Assembly (NCBI RefSeq): GCF_001424265.1
Contig: NZ_LMOV01000024.1
Span: 312,328 to 376,327, forward strand
Direction of reading: 5' to 3'
Length of the DNA: 64,000 bases
Source: Acidovorax sp. Leaf160
GTDB taxonomy: Bacteria > Pseudomonadota > Gammaproteobacteria > Burkholderiales > Burkholderiaceae_C
Shown here: in pieces, positions 44,683 through 53,834 of the stretch
Numbering within the stretch: the stretch's first letter is position 1
How the letters are laid out: each line of letters opens with the position of its first letter
The notes under the pieces: model-generated
The model's database searches: none
What the model was told of the DNA's origin: nothing
What the model saw: only the letters and a program-made list of their open reading frames with translations
Program-made: the position numbers and the translations under genes

Positions 44683-45291
44683 TCAGGGACGCTGGGCGAT
44701 CACCTGATCCACCAGACCGTACTCCTTGGCTTCGTCAGCCGTCAGGAAGTAGTCGCGCTCCGTGTCCGACTTGACCTTGTCCAGCGGCTGCCCGGTGCGG
44801 TCCGCCAGGATGCGGTTCATCTGGTCCTTGGTGCGCAGGATGTCCCGGGCGTGGATCTCGATGTCCGTCGCCTGGCCGCGCGCGCCGCCGAGCACCTGGT
44901 GGATCATGATCTTCGAGTTGGGCAGCGAGAACCGCTTGCCCTTGGCGCCAGCCGCCAGCAGGAAGGCACCCATGCTGGCCGCGAAGCCCACGCACATGGT
45001 GGACACGTCGGGCTTGATGAACTGCATGGTGTCGTAGATGGCCATGCCTGCCGTCACGCTGCCGCCGGGCGAATTGATATAGAACGAGATGTCCTTGTCG
45101 GGGTTCTCGCTCTCCAGGAACAACAGCTGCGCGACCACCAGGTTGGCGGTCTGGTCGTTCACCTCGCCCACCAGGAAGATGATCCGCTCCTTCAGCAGGC
45201 GCGAATAGATGTCGTAGGACCGCTCGCCACGGCCCGACTGCTCGATGACCATGGGGACCATGCCCAGGGCCTGTGTTTCCAGTGCGCTCAT
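44683..45291 (-). CDS. clpP: ATP-dependent Clp protease proteolytic subunit
   Basis: 202-residue serine protease forming the tetradecameric ClpP barrel. Catalytic Ser in [19 protein letters not shown], His in [18 protein letters not shown], Asp in the [18 protein letters not shown] segment. Start ATG 45291 ([13 protein letters not shown]) rather than the TTG at 45300. It lies between tig and clpX in the conserved tig-clpP-clpX-lon order. Confidence 0.97.
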   Translation of the reverse strand: MSALETQALGMVPMVIEQSGRGERSYDIYSRLLKERIIFLVGEVNDQTANLVVAQLLFLESENPDKDISFYINSPGGSVTAGMAIYDTMQFIKPDVSTMCVGFAASMGAFLLAAGAKGKRFSLPNSKIMIHQVLGGARGQATDIEIHARDILRTKDQMNRILADRTGQPLDKVKSDTERDYFLTADEAKEYGLVDQVIAQRP

Positions 45292-45345
45292 GTTTCTCAA
45301 CCCTTTTTCTTCCAGTCAGACGGTTACTGTATCCAGAAATGATTT

Positions 45346-45373
45346 GGGGCTTGCGCAGCAAAGCACAAGCCCC
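45346..45373 (-). terminator. Hairpin between tig and clpP
   Basis: 11-bp stem with one G-U pair (45346-45356 with 45363-45373), 6-nt loop, 46 bp after the tig stop. It lacks a U-run; may be an attenuating or processing hairpin rather than a full terminator. Confidence 0.5.
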
Positions 45374-45419
45374 TCCAGGGACGCCCGCGGCCTCACGGAC
45401 CACGGGCACCGGATCACGA

Positions 45420-46730
45420 TCAGCCCTGACCCATCAGCTCGTCGAACGACACGGCCTTGTCGGTGACCTTGGCCTTGCCCATGACGAAATCGGTGACGTT
45501 GTTCTCGATCACGACGGCCTCGACTTCGGCCAGACGCTGGCGGTCGCCGAAGTACCAGCGCACCACGTCTTCCGGCTTCTCGTAGCTGGCAGCCAGCTCG
45601 TCGATGTGGGCCTTCAGTTGCTCGGGCTTGGCATGCAGCTCGTTGGCACGCACCAGCTCGGCCACCACCAGGCCCAGGCGCACGCGGCGCTCGGCTTGGG
45701 GGCGGAACACGTCTTCGGGGATCTCGGCCTTGTCGGCGTCCTTGATGCCGCGCTGCTTCAGGTCGGCGCGGGCGCCTTCCAGCAGGCGGGCGATTTCCGA
45801 CTGCACGCTGGCGTTGGGCAGATCCAGTTCGGCCTTGGACACCAGGGCGTCCATCACGGCCTGCTTGTTGCGGGCCAGCAGGCGGAACTTGACTTCGCGC
45901 TCCAGGTTCTTCTTGATGTCGGCGCGCAGGCCTTCGACGGAGCCGTCGGCAATGCCGAGCGACTTGGCCAGCTGCTCGTTCACTTCGGGCAGGTGAGCGG
46001 CTTCGATGTTCTTCACCGTGACCAGGAAGTCGGCAGTCTTGCCGGCCACGTCCTTGCCATGGTAGTCAGCCGGGAAGGCCAGCGGGAACGTCTTGGACTC
46101 GCCCGACTTCATGCCGCGCACGGCGTCTTCGAATTCCTTGAGCATCTGGCCTTCGCCGACCAGGAACTGGAAGTCTTCCGCCTTGCCGCCCTGGAAGGTC
46201 TCGCCGTCGATCTTGCCTTCGAAGTCCACGGTCACGCGGTCGCCGTCTTCCACGGCCGTGCCCATCGCGCGCTGCGCGAAGGTGCGGCGCTGCTTGCGCA
46301 GGATGTCCACGGTCTTGTCGATGGCGCTGTCGGTCACTTCGGCGGACAGCTTCTCGACTTCCGCTTCCGACAGGTCACCGATCTTGACTTCGGGGAACAC
46401 TTCGAACACGGCGTCGAACGTGACCTGGCCTTCGGGCGCGCCGTCCTTTTCGGTGATGCGGGGCTGGCCGGCGACGCGCAGATTGGCTTCGTTGGCAGCC
46501 TGGGCGAAGGCTTCGCCCACCTTGTCGTTCAGCACTTCGTACTGCACCGAGTAGCCGTAGCGCTGGGCGACCACGTTCATGGGCACCTTGCCGGGACGGA
46601 AACCGTCCATCTTCACGGTGCGGGCCAGGCGCTTCAGGCGAGCGTCGACCTCGGTCTGGATCGTGGCGAGGGGCAGGCTCAGCGTGATCTTGCGCTCGAG
46701 CTTCTCTAGGGTTTCAACAGTAACTGCCAT
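45420..46730 (-). CDS. tig: Trigger factor (ribosome-associated chaperone)
   Basis: 436 residues. Ribosome-binding N domain with [17 protein letters not shown] (the FRK-like signature), FKBP-type PPIase domain ([20 protein letters not shown]), and a long helical C-terminal chaperone domain. Start ATG 46730 ([15 protein letters not shown]) with AGGAAGAG Shine-Dalgarno. It sits 62 bp downstream of tRNA-Leu(UAG) on the same strand and may share its transcript. Confidence 0.97.
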   Translation of the reverse strand: MAVTVETLEKLERKITLSLPLATIQTEVDARLKRLARTVKMDGFRPGKVPMNVVAQRYGYSVQYEVLNDKVGEAFAQAANEANLRVAGQPRITEKDGAPEGQVTFDAVFEVFPEVKIGDLSEAEVEKLSAEVTDSAIDKTVDILRKQRRTFAQRAMGTAVEDGDRVTVDFEGKIDGETFQGGKAEDFQFLVGEGQMLKEFEDAVRGMKSGESKTFPLAFPADYHGKDVAGKTADFLVTVKNIEAAHLPEVNEQLAKSLGIADGSVEGLRADIKKNLEREVKFRLLARNKQAVMDALVSKAELDLPNASVQSEIARLLEGARADLKQRGIKDADKAEIPEDVFRPQAERRVRLGLVVAELVRANELHAKPEQLKAHIDELAASYEKPEDVVRWYFGDRQRLAEVEAVVIENNVTDFVMGKAKVTDKAVSFDELMGQG

Positions 46731-46792
46731 GGCTCTTCCTATATTTGAATGGATTAACGCTGCCGCCTGCTGCTGGAGCAACCTGCTTCACG

Positions 46793-46879
46793 TGGTGCGC
46801 GGGGGGGGACTCGAACCCCCACACCATTGCTGGCGTCAGGACCTAAACCTGGTGCGTCTACCAATTTCGCCACCCGCGC
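46793..46879 (-). tRNA. leuW: tRNA-Leu(UAG)
   Basis: 87-nt class II tRNA including CCA. Acceptor GCGCGGG/CCCGCGC, anticodon loop TTTAGGT (anticodon TAG), variable arm, T-loop GGTTCGAGTCC. Encoded directly upstream of tig. Confidence 0.95.
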
Positions 46880-46970
46880 GATTCTTCAGACAAACAGGCG
46901 GCGGGCAATGCCAGCCATCTGTGTGAAATTGGTCAACCTTCGATTTTAGCCGGATCGGCGGGAGGGTCCG

Positions 46971-49900
46971 TCAAACCGCATGGCCGGGCGCCGCATCGGG
47001 CCTTCGCACGCGGAACCAGGCGGCATACATCGCGGGCAGCGCCAGCAGGGTGAGCACGGTCGCCACGACCAGCCCGCCCATGATGGCGACGGCCATCGGG
47101 CCCCAGAACACGCTGCGCGACAGCGGGATCATCGCCAGCACCGCCGCGGCGGCCGTCAGCACGATGGGCCGCAGCCGGCGCACGGCCGATTCGACTATGG
47201 CGTTCCACGCCGGCACGCCGCGCGCGCGGTCGCTCTCGATCTGGTCGATCAGGATCACCGAATTGCGCTGGATCATGCCCATCAGCGCGATCACGCCCAG
47301 CAGCGCGACGAAGCCGAAAGGCCGCCCCAGCAGCAGCAGCGCCCCGGCCACGCCGGCGATGCCGAGCGGCCCGGTGAGGAACACCAGCATCGCCCGGCTG
47401 AAGCTGTGCAGCTGGAGCATCAGCAGCGTGAACACGATGAACAGCATGGCCGGCAGTCCCGCCACGATGGAGGCCGAGCCCTTGGAGCTTTCCTCGACCG
47501 CGCCCGCCACCTCGATGCGATAGGCCCCCCGGCCGGCGGCATGCCAGCCGGCTTCCAGCTTGCGCAGCGCGGGCAGCAGCGCGGCGGTGACCGTCGCGCC
47601 CTGCAGGCCTTCCACCACGTCGCCCTGCACGGTGATGGCGTAGTCCCGGTTCTCGCGCCACATCACGCCGGGCTCCCAGGTGAACACCGGCCGCGCCACC
47701 TGCGTGAGCGGCACCGACCGGCCCGAGGCCGTCGGCAGGTAGGCGTTGGCGATGTCGGTGATGGCGCGGCGCTCGTCCTCGGGCTGGCGCAGCACGATGT
47801 CGATCAGCCGGTCGCCCTCGCGGAACTGGCCCACGGTGCTGCCGGTGAAGGCCACCCGGGCGGCCTGGGCGATGGACTGGCTGCTCACGCCCAGCGCGCG
47901 GGCCTTGGCCTGGTCCACCTCCAGCCGCATCACTTTCACCGACTCGTTCCAGTTGTCGTTCACGCCGCGCATCTGCGGACTCTCCCGCAGCACCGCCCGC
48001 ACCTCGTCGGCATGCTGGCGCAGCAGCACCGGGTCGGTGCCGATGACGCGGAACTGCACCGGATAGGCCACGGGCGGGCCGTTGGGCAGCAGCTTGGCGC
48101 GGGCCCGCACCTCGGGGAATTCGGTGGCCAGCAGCTGCGGCAGCGACTGGCGCAGCGTCTCGCGCGTGGCCAGGTCGCGCGGCACGACGATGAGCTGCGA
48201 GGCGTTGGTCTGCGGGAAGATCTGGTCCATCGGCAGGTAGAAGCGCGGGACGCCCGAGCCGATCCAGGTGCTGACCGTGGAGACGCCGGGCTCGGCCATC
48301 AGCCGGCGCTCCACGCGGCGGGTGGTTTCCTCGTTCGCCTGGAACGAGGTGCCCTCGGGGAACCACAGGTCCACCAGCACCTCGGGCCGGCTCGAATCCG
48401 GGAAGAACTGCTGCTGCACCCGGCCCATGCCGACGATGCCGAGCGCGAAGGTCAGCAGCATGATGCCGATGGTGATCCAGCGGTGATCCACGCACCAGCC
48501 CACCATGCGGCGGAAGCGGTTGTAGAAGGGGCTGTCGAACACCTCGTGGTGCCCCGCAGGGGTGCCCTCCTCGCCCGTCGGGTGGTCACCGCCCTCGCCC
48601 CGCACCTTGACGTGCGCGGGGTGCTTGAGCAGCAGCATGCCCAGGTAGGGCACGAAATACACCGATGCGAACCACGACAGCACCAGCGCGATCACCGTCA
48701 CCGCGAAGATGGCGAAGGTGTATTCGCCCGTCACCGACTTGGCGATGCCGATGGGCAGGAAGCCCGCCGCCGTGATGAGCGTGCCGGTCAGCATGGGGAT
48801 GGCCGTGATCTCGTAGGCGAAGGTGGCGGCGCGCAGCTTGTCGTAGCCCTCCTCCATCTTCAGCACCATCATCTCCACCGCGATGATGGCGTCGTCCACC
48901 AGCAGACCCAGGGCGATGATGAGCGAGCCCAGCGAGATCTTGTGCAGCCCGATGCCCCAGTACCACATGGCCAGAAAGGTGACGGCCAGCACCAGCGGAA
49001 TGGTGATGCCCACCACCAGCCCCGGCCGCACGTCCAGCGTGTAGCGGCGCCACAGCGGGTGCGTCCCCGGCCGCTTGTGCAGCCCCAGGCTGATGAAGCT
49101 CACCGCCAGCACGATCACCACGGCCTCGATCAGCACCTTGATGAATTCATTGACCGAGCTGGACACCGACCGCGGCTGATCCTGCACATTCACCAGGCGC
49201 ACGCCGGCGGGCAGCCGTTTTTCGATGTCGGCCGTGGCCGTGTGCAGGGCCTTGCCCAGACGGATGATGTCGCCGCCCTTGGCCATGGAGACGCCCAGCG
49301 CGATCACATCGCGCCCTTGGTGGCGCACCTTCACGGTCGCCGGGTCCACATAGCCGCGCCGCACCTCGGCGATGTCGCCCAGCCGCAGCTGCGCGCCCGA
49401 GGCGCCGCGGATCGGCATGGCGCGCAACGCTTCGGGCGTGGCGAACTGGCCGCCCACGCGCACCTGCACCTGCTCGGCCGGTGTCTGGATGACGCCCGCG
49501 CTTTCCACCGCGTTCTGCTGGCCGAGCTGCGCCAGCACCTGGTTCATGTCCAGCCCCAGCTGCGACAGGCGGCGCTGCGAAATCTCGATGTAGAGCTTTT
49601 CGTCCTGCACGCCGAACTGCTCGACCTTGGCCACGTCGCGCACGCGCAGCAGCTGCTGGCGCACGTCGTCGGCGAAGTTGCGCAGCTCCGCGTCGCTGAA
49701 GCCGTCGGCCTCCAGCGCGTAGATCACGCCGTACACGTCGCCGAACTCGTCGTTGAAGAACGGACCCTGCACGCCCTGCGGCAGCGTGTAGCGCATGTCG
49801 CCGATCTTTTTGCGCACCGTGTACCAGACACCCGCCACTTCGCCGGGCGGCGACGAGTCCTTCAGGTTGAAGATGATCAGCGACTCGCCGGGCTTGGAGT

Positions 49901-50216
49901 AGCTGCGGATCTTGTCGGCATAGGGCGCCTCCTGCAGCGTGCGCTCCAATTTGTCGGTGACCTGCTCGGCCACCTGCTGCGCCGTGGCGCCAGGCCAGTA
50001 GGTGCGCACCACCATGGCGCGGAAGGTGAAGGGCGGATCTTCGTCCTGGCCCAGCTGGAAGTAGCCGCCCACGCCCAGCAGCAGCAGGGCGACCATCAGG
50101 TAGCGGGTGAGGGCCGGATGCTTCAGCGCCCAACGGGAGAGGTTGAAGCGTTCCCGCGGTGCGGGGGCCGGGCCGGGCGCATCGCCGGGCGGCGTGGGGG
50201 AATGGCTCGTGGACAT
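46971..50216 (-). CDS. RND efflux permease (HAE1/AcrB-like)
   Basis: 1081-residue inner-membrane pump with the two-fold RND plan: 12 TM segments and two large periplasmic loops. Proton-relay motif in TM4 LGLLVDDAIIAVEMM retains the Asp pair; the second-half equivalent is GVIALMGMIQRNSVILIDQIE. An extra basic loop (SLGLHKRPGTHPLWRR) follows TM2 and a charged insert (KVRGEGGDHPTGEEGTPAGH) lies near the middle. It follows the adaptor gene by 9 bp. No outer-membrane channel gene is adjacent, so it probably uses one encoded elsewhere. Substrates unknown. Confidence 0.94.
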   Translation of the reverse strand: MSTSHSPTPPGDAPGPAPAPRERFNLSRWALKHPALTRYLMVALLLLGVGGYFQLGQDEDPPFTFRAMVVRTYWPGATAQQVAEQVTDKLERTLQEAPYADKIRSYSKPGESLIIFNLKDSSPPGEVAGVWYTVRKKIGDMRYTLPQGVQGPFFNDEFGDVYGVIYALEADGFSDAELRNFADDVRQQLLRVRDVAKVEQFGVQDEKLYIEISQRRLSQLGLDMNQVLAQLGQQNAVESAGVIQTPAEQVQVRVGGQFATPEALRAMPIRGASGAQLRLGDIAEVRRGYVDPATVKVRHQGRDVIALGVSMAKGGDIIRLGKALHTATADIEKRLPAGVRLVNVQDQPRSVSSSVNEFIKVLIEAVVIVLAVSFISLGLHKRPGTHPLWRRYTLDVRPGLVVGITIPLVLAVTFLAMWYWGIGLHKISLGSLIIALGLLVDDAIIAVEMMVLKMEEGYDKLRAATFAYEITAIPMLTGTLITAAGFLPIGIAKSVTGEYTFAIFAVTVIALVLSWFASVYFVPYLGMLLLKHPAHVKVRGEGGDHPTGEEGTPAGHHEVFDSPFYNRFRRMVGWCVDHRWITIGIMLLTFALGIVGMGRVQQQFFPDSSRPEVLVDLWFPEGTSFQANEETTRRVERRLMAEPGVSTVSTWIGSGVPRFYLPMDQIFPQTNASQLIVVPRDLATRETLRQSLPQLLATEFPEVRARAKLLPNGPPVAYPVQFRVIGTDPVLLRQHADEVRAVLRESPQMRGVNDNWNESVKVMRLEVDQAKARALGVSSQSIAQAARVAFTGSTVGQFREGDRLIDIVLRQPEDERRAITDIANAYLPTASGRSVPLTQVARPVFTWEPGVMWRENRDYAITVQGDVVEGLQGATVTAALLPALRKLEAGWHAAGRGAYRIEVAGAVEESSKGSASIVAGLPAMLFIVFTLLMLQLHSFSRAMLVFLTGPLGIAGVAGALLLLGRPFGFVALLGVIALMGMIQRNSVILIDQIESDRARGVPAWNAIVESAVRRLRPIVLTAAAAVLAMIPLSRSVFWGPMAVAIMGGLVVATVLTLLALPAMYAAWFRVRRPDAAPGHAV

Positions 50217-50225
50217 GCGGCGCTC

Positions 50226-51521
50226 CTAGCGGCTGGCCGCTGCCGCTGCGGGCGCGGCCGGCGCGGGTCGCGAGTTCACCGCGCCGGCATTTGCTACATT
50301 ATTCATAGCACCCTGCGTAGACAAATCGGGCGCTGGAGCCTGTTTTGGCTGATAAACGGTCACTTGCTGGCCGGGCGCGAGCACATGCACGCCCGTTGCC
50401 ACCACCTGCTGCCCGGGCTGCAGGCCGGAGGCGATCACCACGTCGTTGCCGTCGGCCGTGGCCACCTGCACCGGCTGCGAGCGCACGGTGCTGGTGGCGG
50501 GGTCGAACACCCAAACCGCCGTCTGCTGGCCCTCCTGCCGCAGCGCGGTGGTCGGCAGCTTCAGCGCCTGCGTGCCCTCGCGGCTCAGCGCCCGGGGCGT
50601 CACGTAGGCGGTGGAGCCGAGCGGCGGCACATCGGCCCCGTCGATCGACACCTTGACCTGGAAGGTGCGCGTCACCGCGTCGGCACTGGCCGCCACCTCG
50701 CGCACGCGGCCCTCCAGCCCTTCGCCGCCGGCCCATACGCGAACGTGGACCGGCTGGCCCACGCGCAGGGCCGCCACCTTGTCCTCGGGCACGGCGAACA
50801 CCACGTCGCGCGGACCGTCCTGCGCGATGCGCACCACCGGCGTGCCGGCGGCCACCACCTGGCCGGGCTCGGCGTCCACGCTGGTCACCACGCCGGCCGC
50901 ATCGGCCAGCAGCCGGGTGTAGGCGGCCTGGTTGCCCTGCGAAGCCAGTTGCGCCTGCGCCTGGTCGAGCGTGGCCTGGGCCGACTTGACCGAGGCCTCG
51001 CGCCGCTCCAGCTCGGCACCGCTGATGAAGTTCTGCGCCTTCAGCGCCGCGTAGCGCTGGAAGTCCGCCGCGGCCAGGTCGCGCTGCGTGCGGGCGGCGG
51101 CCACCTGGGCCCGGGCGGCTTCGGTGGCCAGCTGATAGTCGCGCGGGTCGAGCTGCGCCAGCACCTGGCCGGCACGCACGCGCTGGCCCAGTTCGGCCTG
51201 CCGCTCGGCGATCTTGCCGGCCACCCGGAAGCCCAGGCGGGATTCGACACGCGCCCGCACCTCGCCGGCATATTCCAGCTGCGCCTGCAGGGCCGATGCG
51301 CCCACGGTGACCAGCTTCACCGACCGCACCGGTTCGGGCGCCGGCTCCGGCTTGGAGCAACCCGCCAGCAGCGCGCCAGCCAACGCCGCCGCCATGCCCC
51401 GCCCCAGCCACGAAAAGGCCCGCATGCGAGCGGGCCGGACGGTCAGCGCGGGGGGTGTCCCCGGCGGGAGCCATCGCAGACCGGGTGGATGAGAAAGCGA
51501 CGGCGCGGGAAAGGAAGTCAT
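50226..51521 (-). CDS. RND efflux periplasmic adaptor lipoprotein
   Basis: Membrane-fusion protein of 431 residues. Signal with lipobox LLAGC near residue 55; lipoyl/barrel-sandwich segments SRLGFRVAGKIAERQAELGQ and ADAAGVVTSVDAEPGQVVAA around a long coiled-coil hairpin; then beta-barrel and membrane-proximal domains. ATG 51521 follows the operator-like palindrome, but ATG 51425 (MRAFSWLGRGMAAALAGALLAGC) would give a normal 23-residue signal. The C terminus (residues about 391-410) is encoded by a copy of the dispersed 60-bp repeat and is probably disordered. Confidence 0.93.
   Translation of the reverse strand: MTSFPAPSLSHPPGLRWLPPGTPPALTVRPARMRAFSWLGRGMAAALAGALLAGCSKPEPAPEPVRSVKLVTVGASALQAQLEYAGEVRARVESRLGFRVAGKIAERQAELGQRVRAGQVLAQLDPRDYQLATEAARAQVAAARTQRDLAAADFQRYAALKAQNFISGAELERREASVKSAQATLDQAQAQLASQGNQAAYTRLLADAAGVVTSVDAEPGQVVAAGTPVVRIAQDGPRDVVFAVPEDKVAALRVGQPVHVRVWAGGEGLEGRVREVAASADAVTRTFQVKVSIDGADVPPLGSTAYVTPRALSREGTQALKLPTTALRQEGQQTAVWVFDPATSTVRSQPVQVATADGNDVVIASGLQPGQQVVATGVHVLAPGQQVTVYQPKQAPAPDLSTQGAMNNVANAGAVNSRPAPAAPAAAAASR
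50291..50350 (+). repeat. Dispersed 60-bp element, copy 7 (inside the adaptor gene)
   Basis: GCTAC-N7-ATAGC, exactly 20 nt, then GCGCTGGAGCCTGTTTTGGC. It is in frame at the 3' end of the adaptor gene, antisense to it. Confidence 0.75.
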
Positions 51522-51541
51522 CGAAAACTTTCGCAAGATCA

Positions 51542-51565
51542 ATTACTGACTGACTGGTTAGTAAT
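51542..51565. promoter_or_regulatory. TetR-type operator-like palindrome between RND adaptor and hpnC
   Basis: 24-bp imperfect palindrome with ends ATTACT and AGTAAT and inner TGACTGACTGGT. It resembles operators of TetR-family efflux repressors. It lies 20 bp before the adaptor ATG (51521) and 34 bp before the hpnC ATG. No tetR gene is adjacent. Confidence 0.55.
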
Positions 51566-51599
51566 CTATGGCGGCCACCCGGCTCCTGTCAAGGCGAGA

Positions 51600-52568
51600 A
51601 TGCGAGCCGTGAAGCCTTCCGAACCCCATCGCCCTGCGCCATCCGGCACAGCCGCGCAGTCCGCACCGACACCCGTACCCTCACCCGCACCCCCGCGCGC
51701 CGCCGCTGCCTCTCCCGGGCAGGGCGCGCCGCTGGCGCCGCCCGTCACGCATTACGAGAATTTCCCGGTCGCCTCGCTGCTCTGCCCGCCCCGGCTGCGC
51801 CAGCCCATCGCCGCGATCTATTCGTTCGCCCGCGCGGCGGACGACCTGGCCGACGAAGGCGACGCCAGCGCCGATGAACGCCTGGCCGACCTCTGCGCCT
51901 ACCGCGCCGAACTGCAGGCCGTGGCCGGCGGGGCCGTGCCCGGGCCGCGCTGGGCGGCCATCTTCGGTCCGCTGCAGGCCGTGCTGCAAAGCCACGCCCT
52001 GCCCGTGCCCCTGCTGGACGACCTGCTCGACGCCTTCCTGCAGGACATCGCCATGACGCGGGACGGCGCCACCTACGCCACCCGCGCCGCGTTGCTGGAC
52101 TACTGCCGCCGCTCGGCCAACCCGGTCGGGCGCCTGCTGCTGCATCTCTACGGCGTGGGGGGCGCAGCGGCGCTGGCCGAAAGCGACGCCATCTGCTCGG
52201 CCCTGCAGCTCATCAATTTCTGGCAGGACCTGAGCGTGGACCTGCCCCGCGGCCGCCACTACCTGACCGATGCCGACTGCGCCGCCCACGGCGTGGAACG
52301 CACCCAGCTCGCCGAGGGCCGGCGCAGCCCCGCCACCGACGCGCTGGTGATGGACTGCGCCGGCTGGGCGCGCCGCACTATGCTCGCCGGCGCGCCGCTG
52401 GTGCATCGCCTGCCCGGCCGCATGGGCTGGGAGCTGCGCTTCGTGGTCCAGGGTGGCCTGCGCATCCTCGACAAGGTGGAGGCGCTGCACGGCGGCAGCC
52501 TGGTGACCCGCCCGGTGCTGCGCGCCACCGACGGGCCGCGCCTGGCATGGCGCGCGCTGCGCATGTGA
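51600..52568 (+). CDS. hpnC: Squalene synthase HpnC (hydroxysqualene-forming step)
   Basis: Trans-isoprenyl transferase of 322 residues. After a Pro/Ala-rich ~45-residue N-terminal extension, the conserved part starts HYENFPVASLLCPPRLRQPI. The Asp motif YSFARAADDLADEGDASA and the second LQLINFWQDLSVDLPRGRHYL bind Mg/diphosphate. In the HpnCDE pathway it converts presqualene diphosphate to hydroxysqualene. Start ATG 51600 with AAGGCGAG upstream. Its partners hpnD and hpnE lie 2.3 kb downstream on the same strand, separated by two opposite-strand genes. Confidence 0.9.
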   Translation: MRAVKPSEPHRPAPSGTAAQSAPTPVPSPAPPRAAAASPGQGAPLAPPVTHYENFPVASLLCPPRLRQPIAAIYSFARAADDLADEGDASADERLADLCAYRAELQAVAGGAVPGPRWAAIFGPLQAVLQSHALPVPLLDDLLDAFLQDIAMTRDGATYATRAALLDYCRRSANPVGRLLLHLYGVGGAAALAESDAICSALQLINFWQDLSVDLPRGRHYLTDADCAAHGVERTQLAEGRRSPATDALVMDCAGWARRTMLAGAPLVHRLPGRMGWELRFVVQGGLRILDKVEALHGGSLVTRPVLRATDGPRLAWRALRM

Positions 52569-52610
52569 TGGCGGGCCGGCGCCTGCGCGGCGGGGGGCCG
52601 GCCGGGCGGC

Positions 52611-52632
52611 CTCAGGCGGCTCTCAGGCGGCT
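52611..52632. repeat. Perfect 11-bp tandem duplication at glycosyltransferase 3' end
   Basis: CTCAGGCGGCT at 52611-52621 and 52622-52632. The second copy contains the gene's TGA stop (minus strand). Confidence 0.7.
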
Positions 52633-53834
52633 CTGAGCCAGGTGGCCGGCGTGCCGGCCGCCCGCGCCTGCGCCAGGATGCCTGCCAGCACGCCAGGCAC
52701 CTCGAAGGCGGCGCGGTTGTGCTGCCGCCGCACTGCGGCCTGAAAGCGCGGCAGGTCGCGCTGCAGGGCCTGCACGGCCCGGGCCACTTCGGCGAAACCG
52801 GGCAAGACCAGCCCCAGCCCGCCAGCCTGCACCCACTCCGCGCCATAACGCTCCTGCGGCATGGTCCAGCGGTTGCGCGTGACGATGGGCGGCAACCCCA
52901 TCTGCACGGCCTCGCTCAGGCTGCCGCTGCCCGGCTTGCCGATGAAGAAGTCGGCCAGGCGCATGTAGCGGGGCAGCTCGCGCGTGTATTCCAGCACCAG
53001 CCGGGGCGCCCGCGCCGGCAGTGCGCGCAGGGCGCCGGCCAGGGCCGCGTTGCGCCCGCAGGCCAGGATGAGCGGCGTGTCGGCCAGTCGCCGGGCAATG
53101 CCCAGCATGGCGCGCGAGCCTTCGCCGCCGAACAGCACCAGCCCCACCGGCTGCTCGCCCGCAAAGCCCAGGGCGGCGCGCTCGGCCGCGCGGTCCTGCG
53201 CGGGCGGCTCGTGGAAGGCCGGGCTCAGCACCATGCCCGAGGTGGCGTGGATGCGGCCTTCCGCGCAGCCGGCGGCGCGCGCCTGGGCCACGGCGCGGGG
53301 CGATCCGCAGACGATGTGCTGGCCCGCGACGCCGGGTTCGATCCAGAAATGCGGCGGGCAGTCGGCCAGGTCGGTCATCACCGTCACGAACGGCACGCCC
53401 GGCAGCGCCGTGGCCACGGAATCGCCCAGCGCCCGGTTGAAGTTGGGCACCAGCGACACCACCAGATCGGGCGCGGCCTGCTGCCAGTGGGTTGCCAGGC
53501 GCCGCACCAGCGCCCGGTGGCTCCAGCGGATCATGCCCTGCAGCACGCGCAGCTCCTGCGCGAGCCCCAGCGTCCAGCCCCGCGCCAGGCGGCGGTTGTA
53601 GAGGTCTTCGGGCTCCATGCCGGTCCATTGCTGAAAACGCGCGGTGGGGTCCAGCACCTCGAAGAGATGGGTCAGGCGCACCGTCCAGGGCAGGCCGGCA
53701 CGGGCGATGGCGGCCTGCAGCGCCAGCGCGGAAGCCCTGTGCCCGCCGCCCGCATTGAAATACACCAGCTCGACCACGGCGGGCCGCGCCGCTGCACCGG
53801 CGGCTAGCGGGCCGGGCGCGGCCCGCTCAGGCAT
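52623..53834 (-). CDS. MGDG-synthase-like glycosyltransferase
   Basis: 403 residues, GT-B fold of the MurG/diacylglycerol glycosyltransferase group. N-terminal VELVYFNAGGGHRASALALQ is the acceptor-domain signature; the middle has FVTVMTDLADCPPHFWIEPG; the donor-binding part has LFGGEGSRAMLGIARRL and FIGKPGSGSLSEAVQMGLPP. Start ATG 53834 overlaps the end of the phosphoesterase gene by 8 bp, so the pair is translationally coupled. With that partner it could add sugar to diacylglycerol to make glycolipid (inference); the sugar is unknown. Confidence 0.82.
   Translation of the reverse strand: MPERAAPGPLAAGAAARPAVVELVYFNAGGGHRASALALQAAIARAGLPWTVRLTHLFEVLDPTARFQQWTGMEPEDLYNRRLARGWTLGLAQELRVLQGMIRWSHRALVRRLATHWQQAAPDLVVSLVPNFNRALGDSVATALPGVPFVTVMTDLADCPPHFWIEPGVAGQHIVCGSPRAVAQARAAGCAEGRIHATSGMVLSPAFHEPPAQDRAAERAALGFAGEQPVGLVLFGGEGSRAMLGIARRLADTPLILACGRNAALAGALRALPARAPRLVLEYTRELPRYMRLADFFIGKPGSGSLSEAVQMGLPPIVTRNRWTMPQERYGAEWVQAGGLGLVLPGFAEVARAVQALQRDLPRFQAAVRRQHNRAAFEVPGVLAGILAQARAAGTPATWLRAA

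Noticed and set aside
46971..50216. RND permease as the hopanoid transporter HpnN
   Set aside because: It is an HAE1/AcrB-type pump with a fused-operon adaptor; HpnN belongs to a different RND group and has no adaptor. Proximity to hpnC is across a divergent promoter only.
46980..52568. A 1862-codon plus-strand frame across the RND genes into hpnC
   Set aside because: Only the last 322 codons are real (hpnC); the rest mirrors the adaptor and permease genes on the other strand.
52612..53628. Alternative minus-strand frame overlapping the glycosyltransferase
   Set aside because: It is an Arg/Gly/Ala-rich shadow; the conserved glycosyltransferase motifs are all in the 52623-53834 frame.
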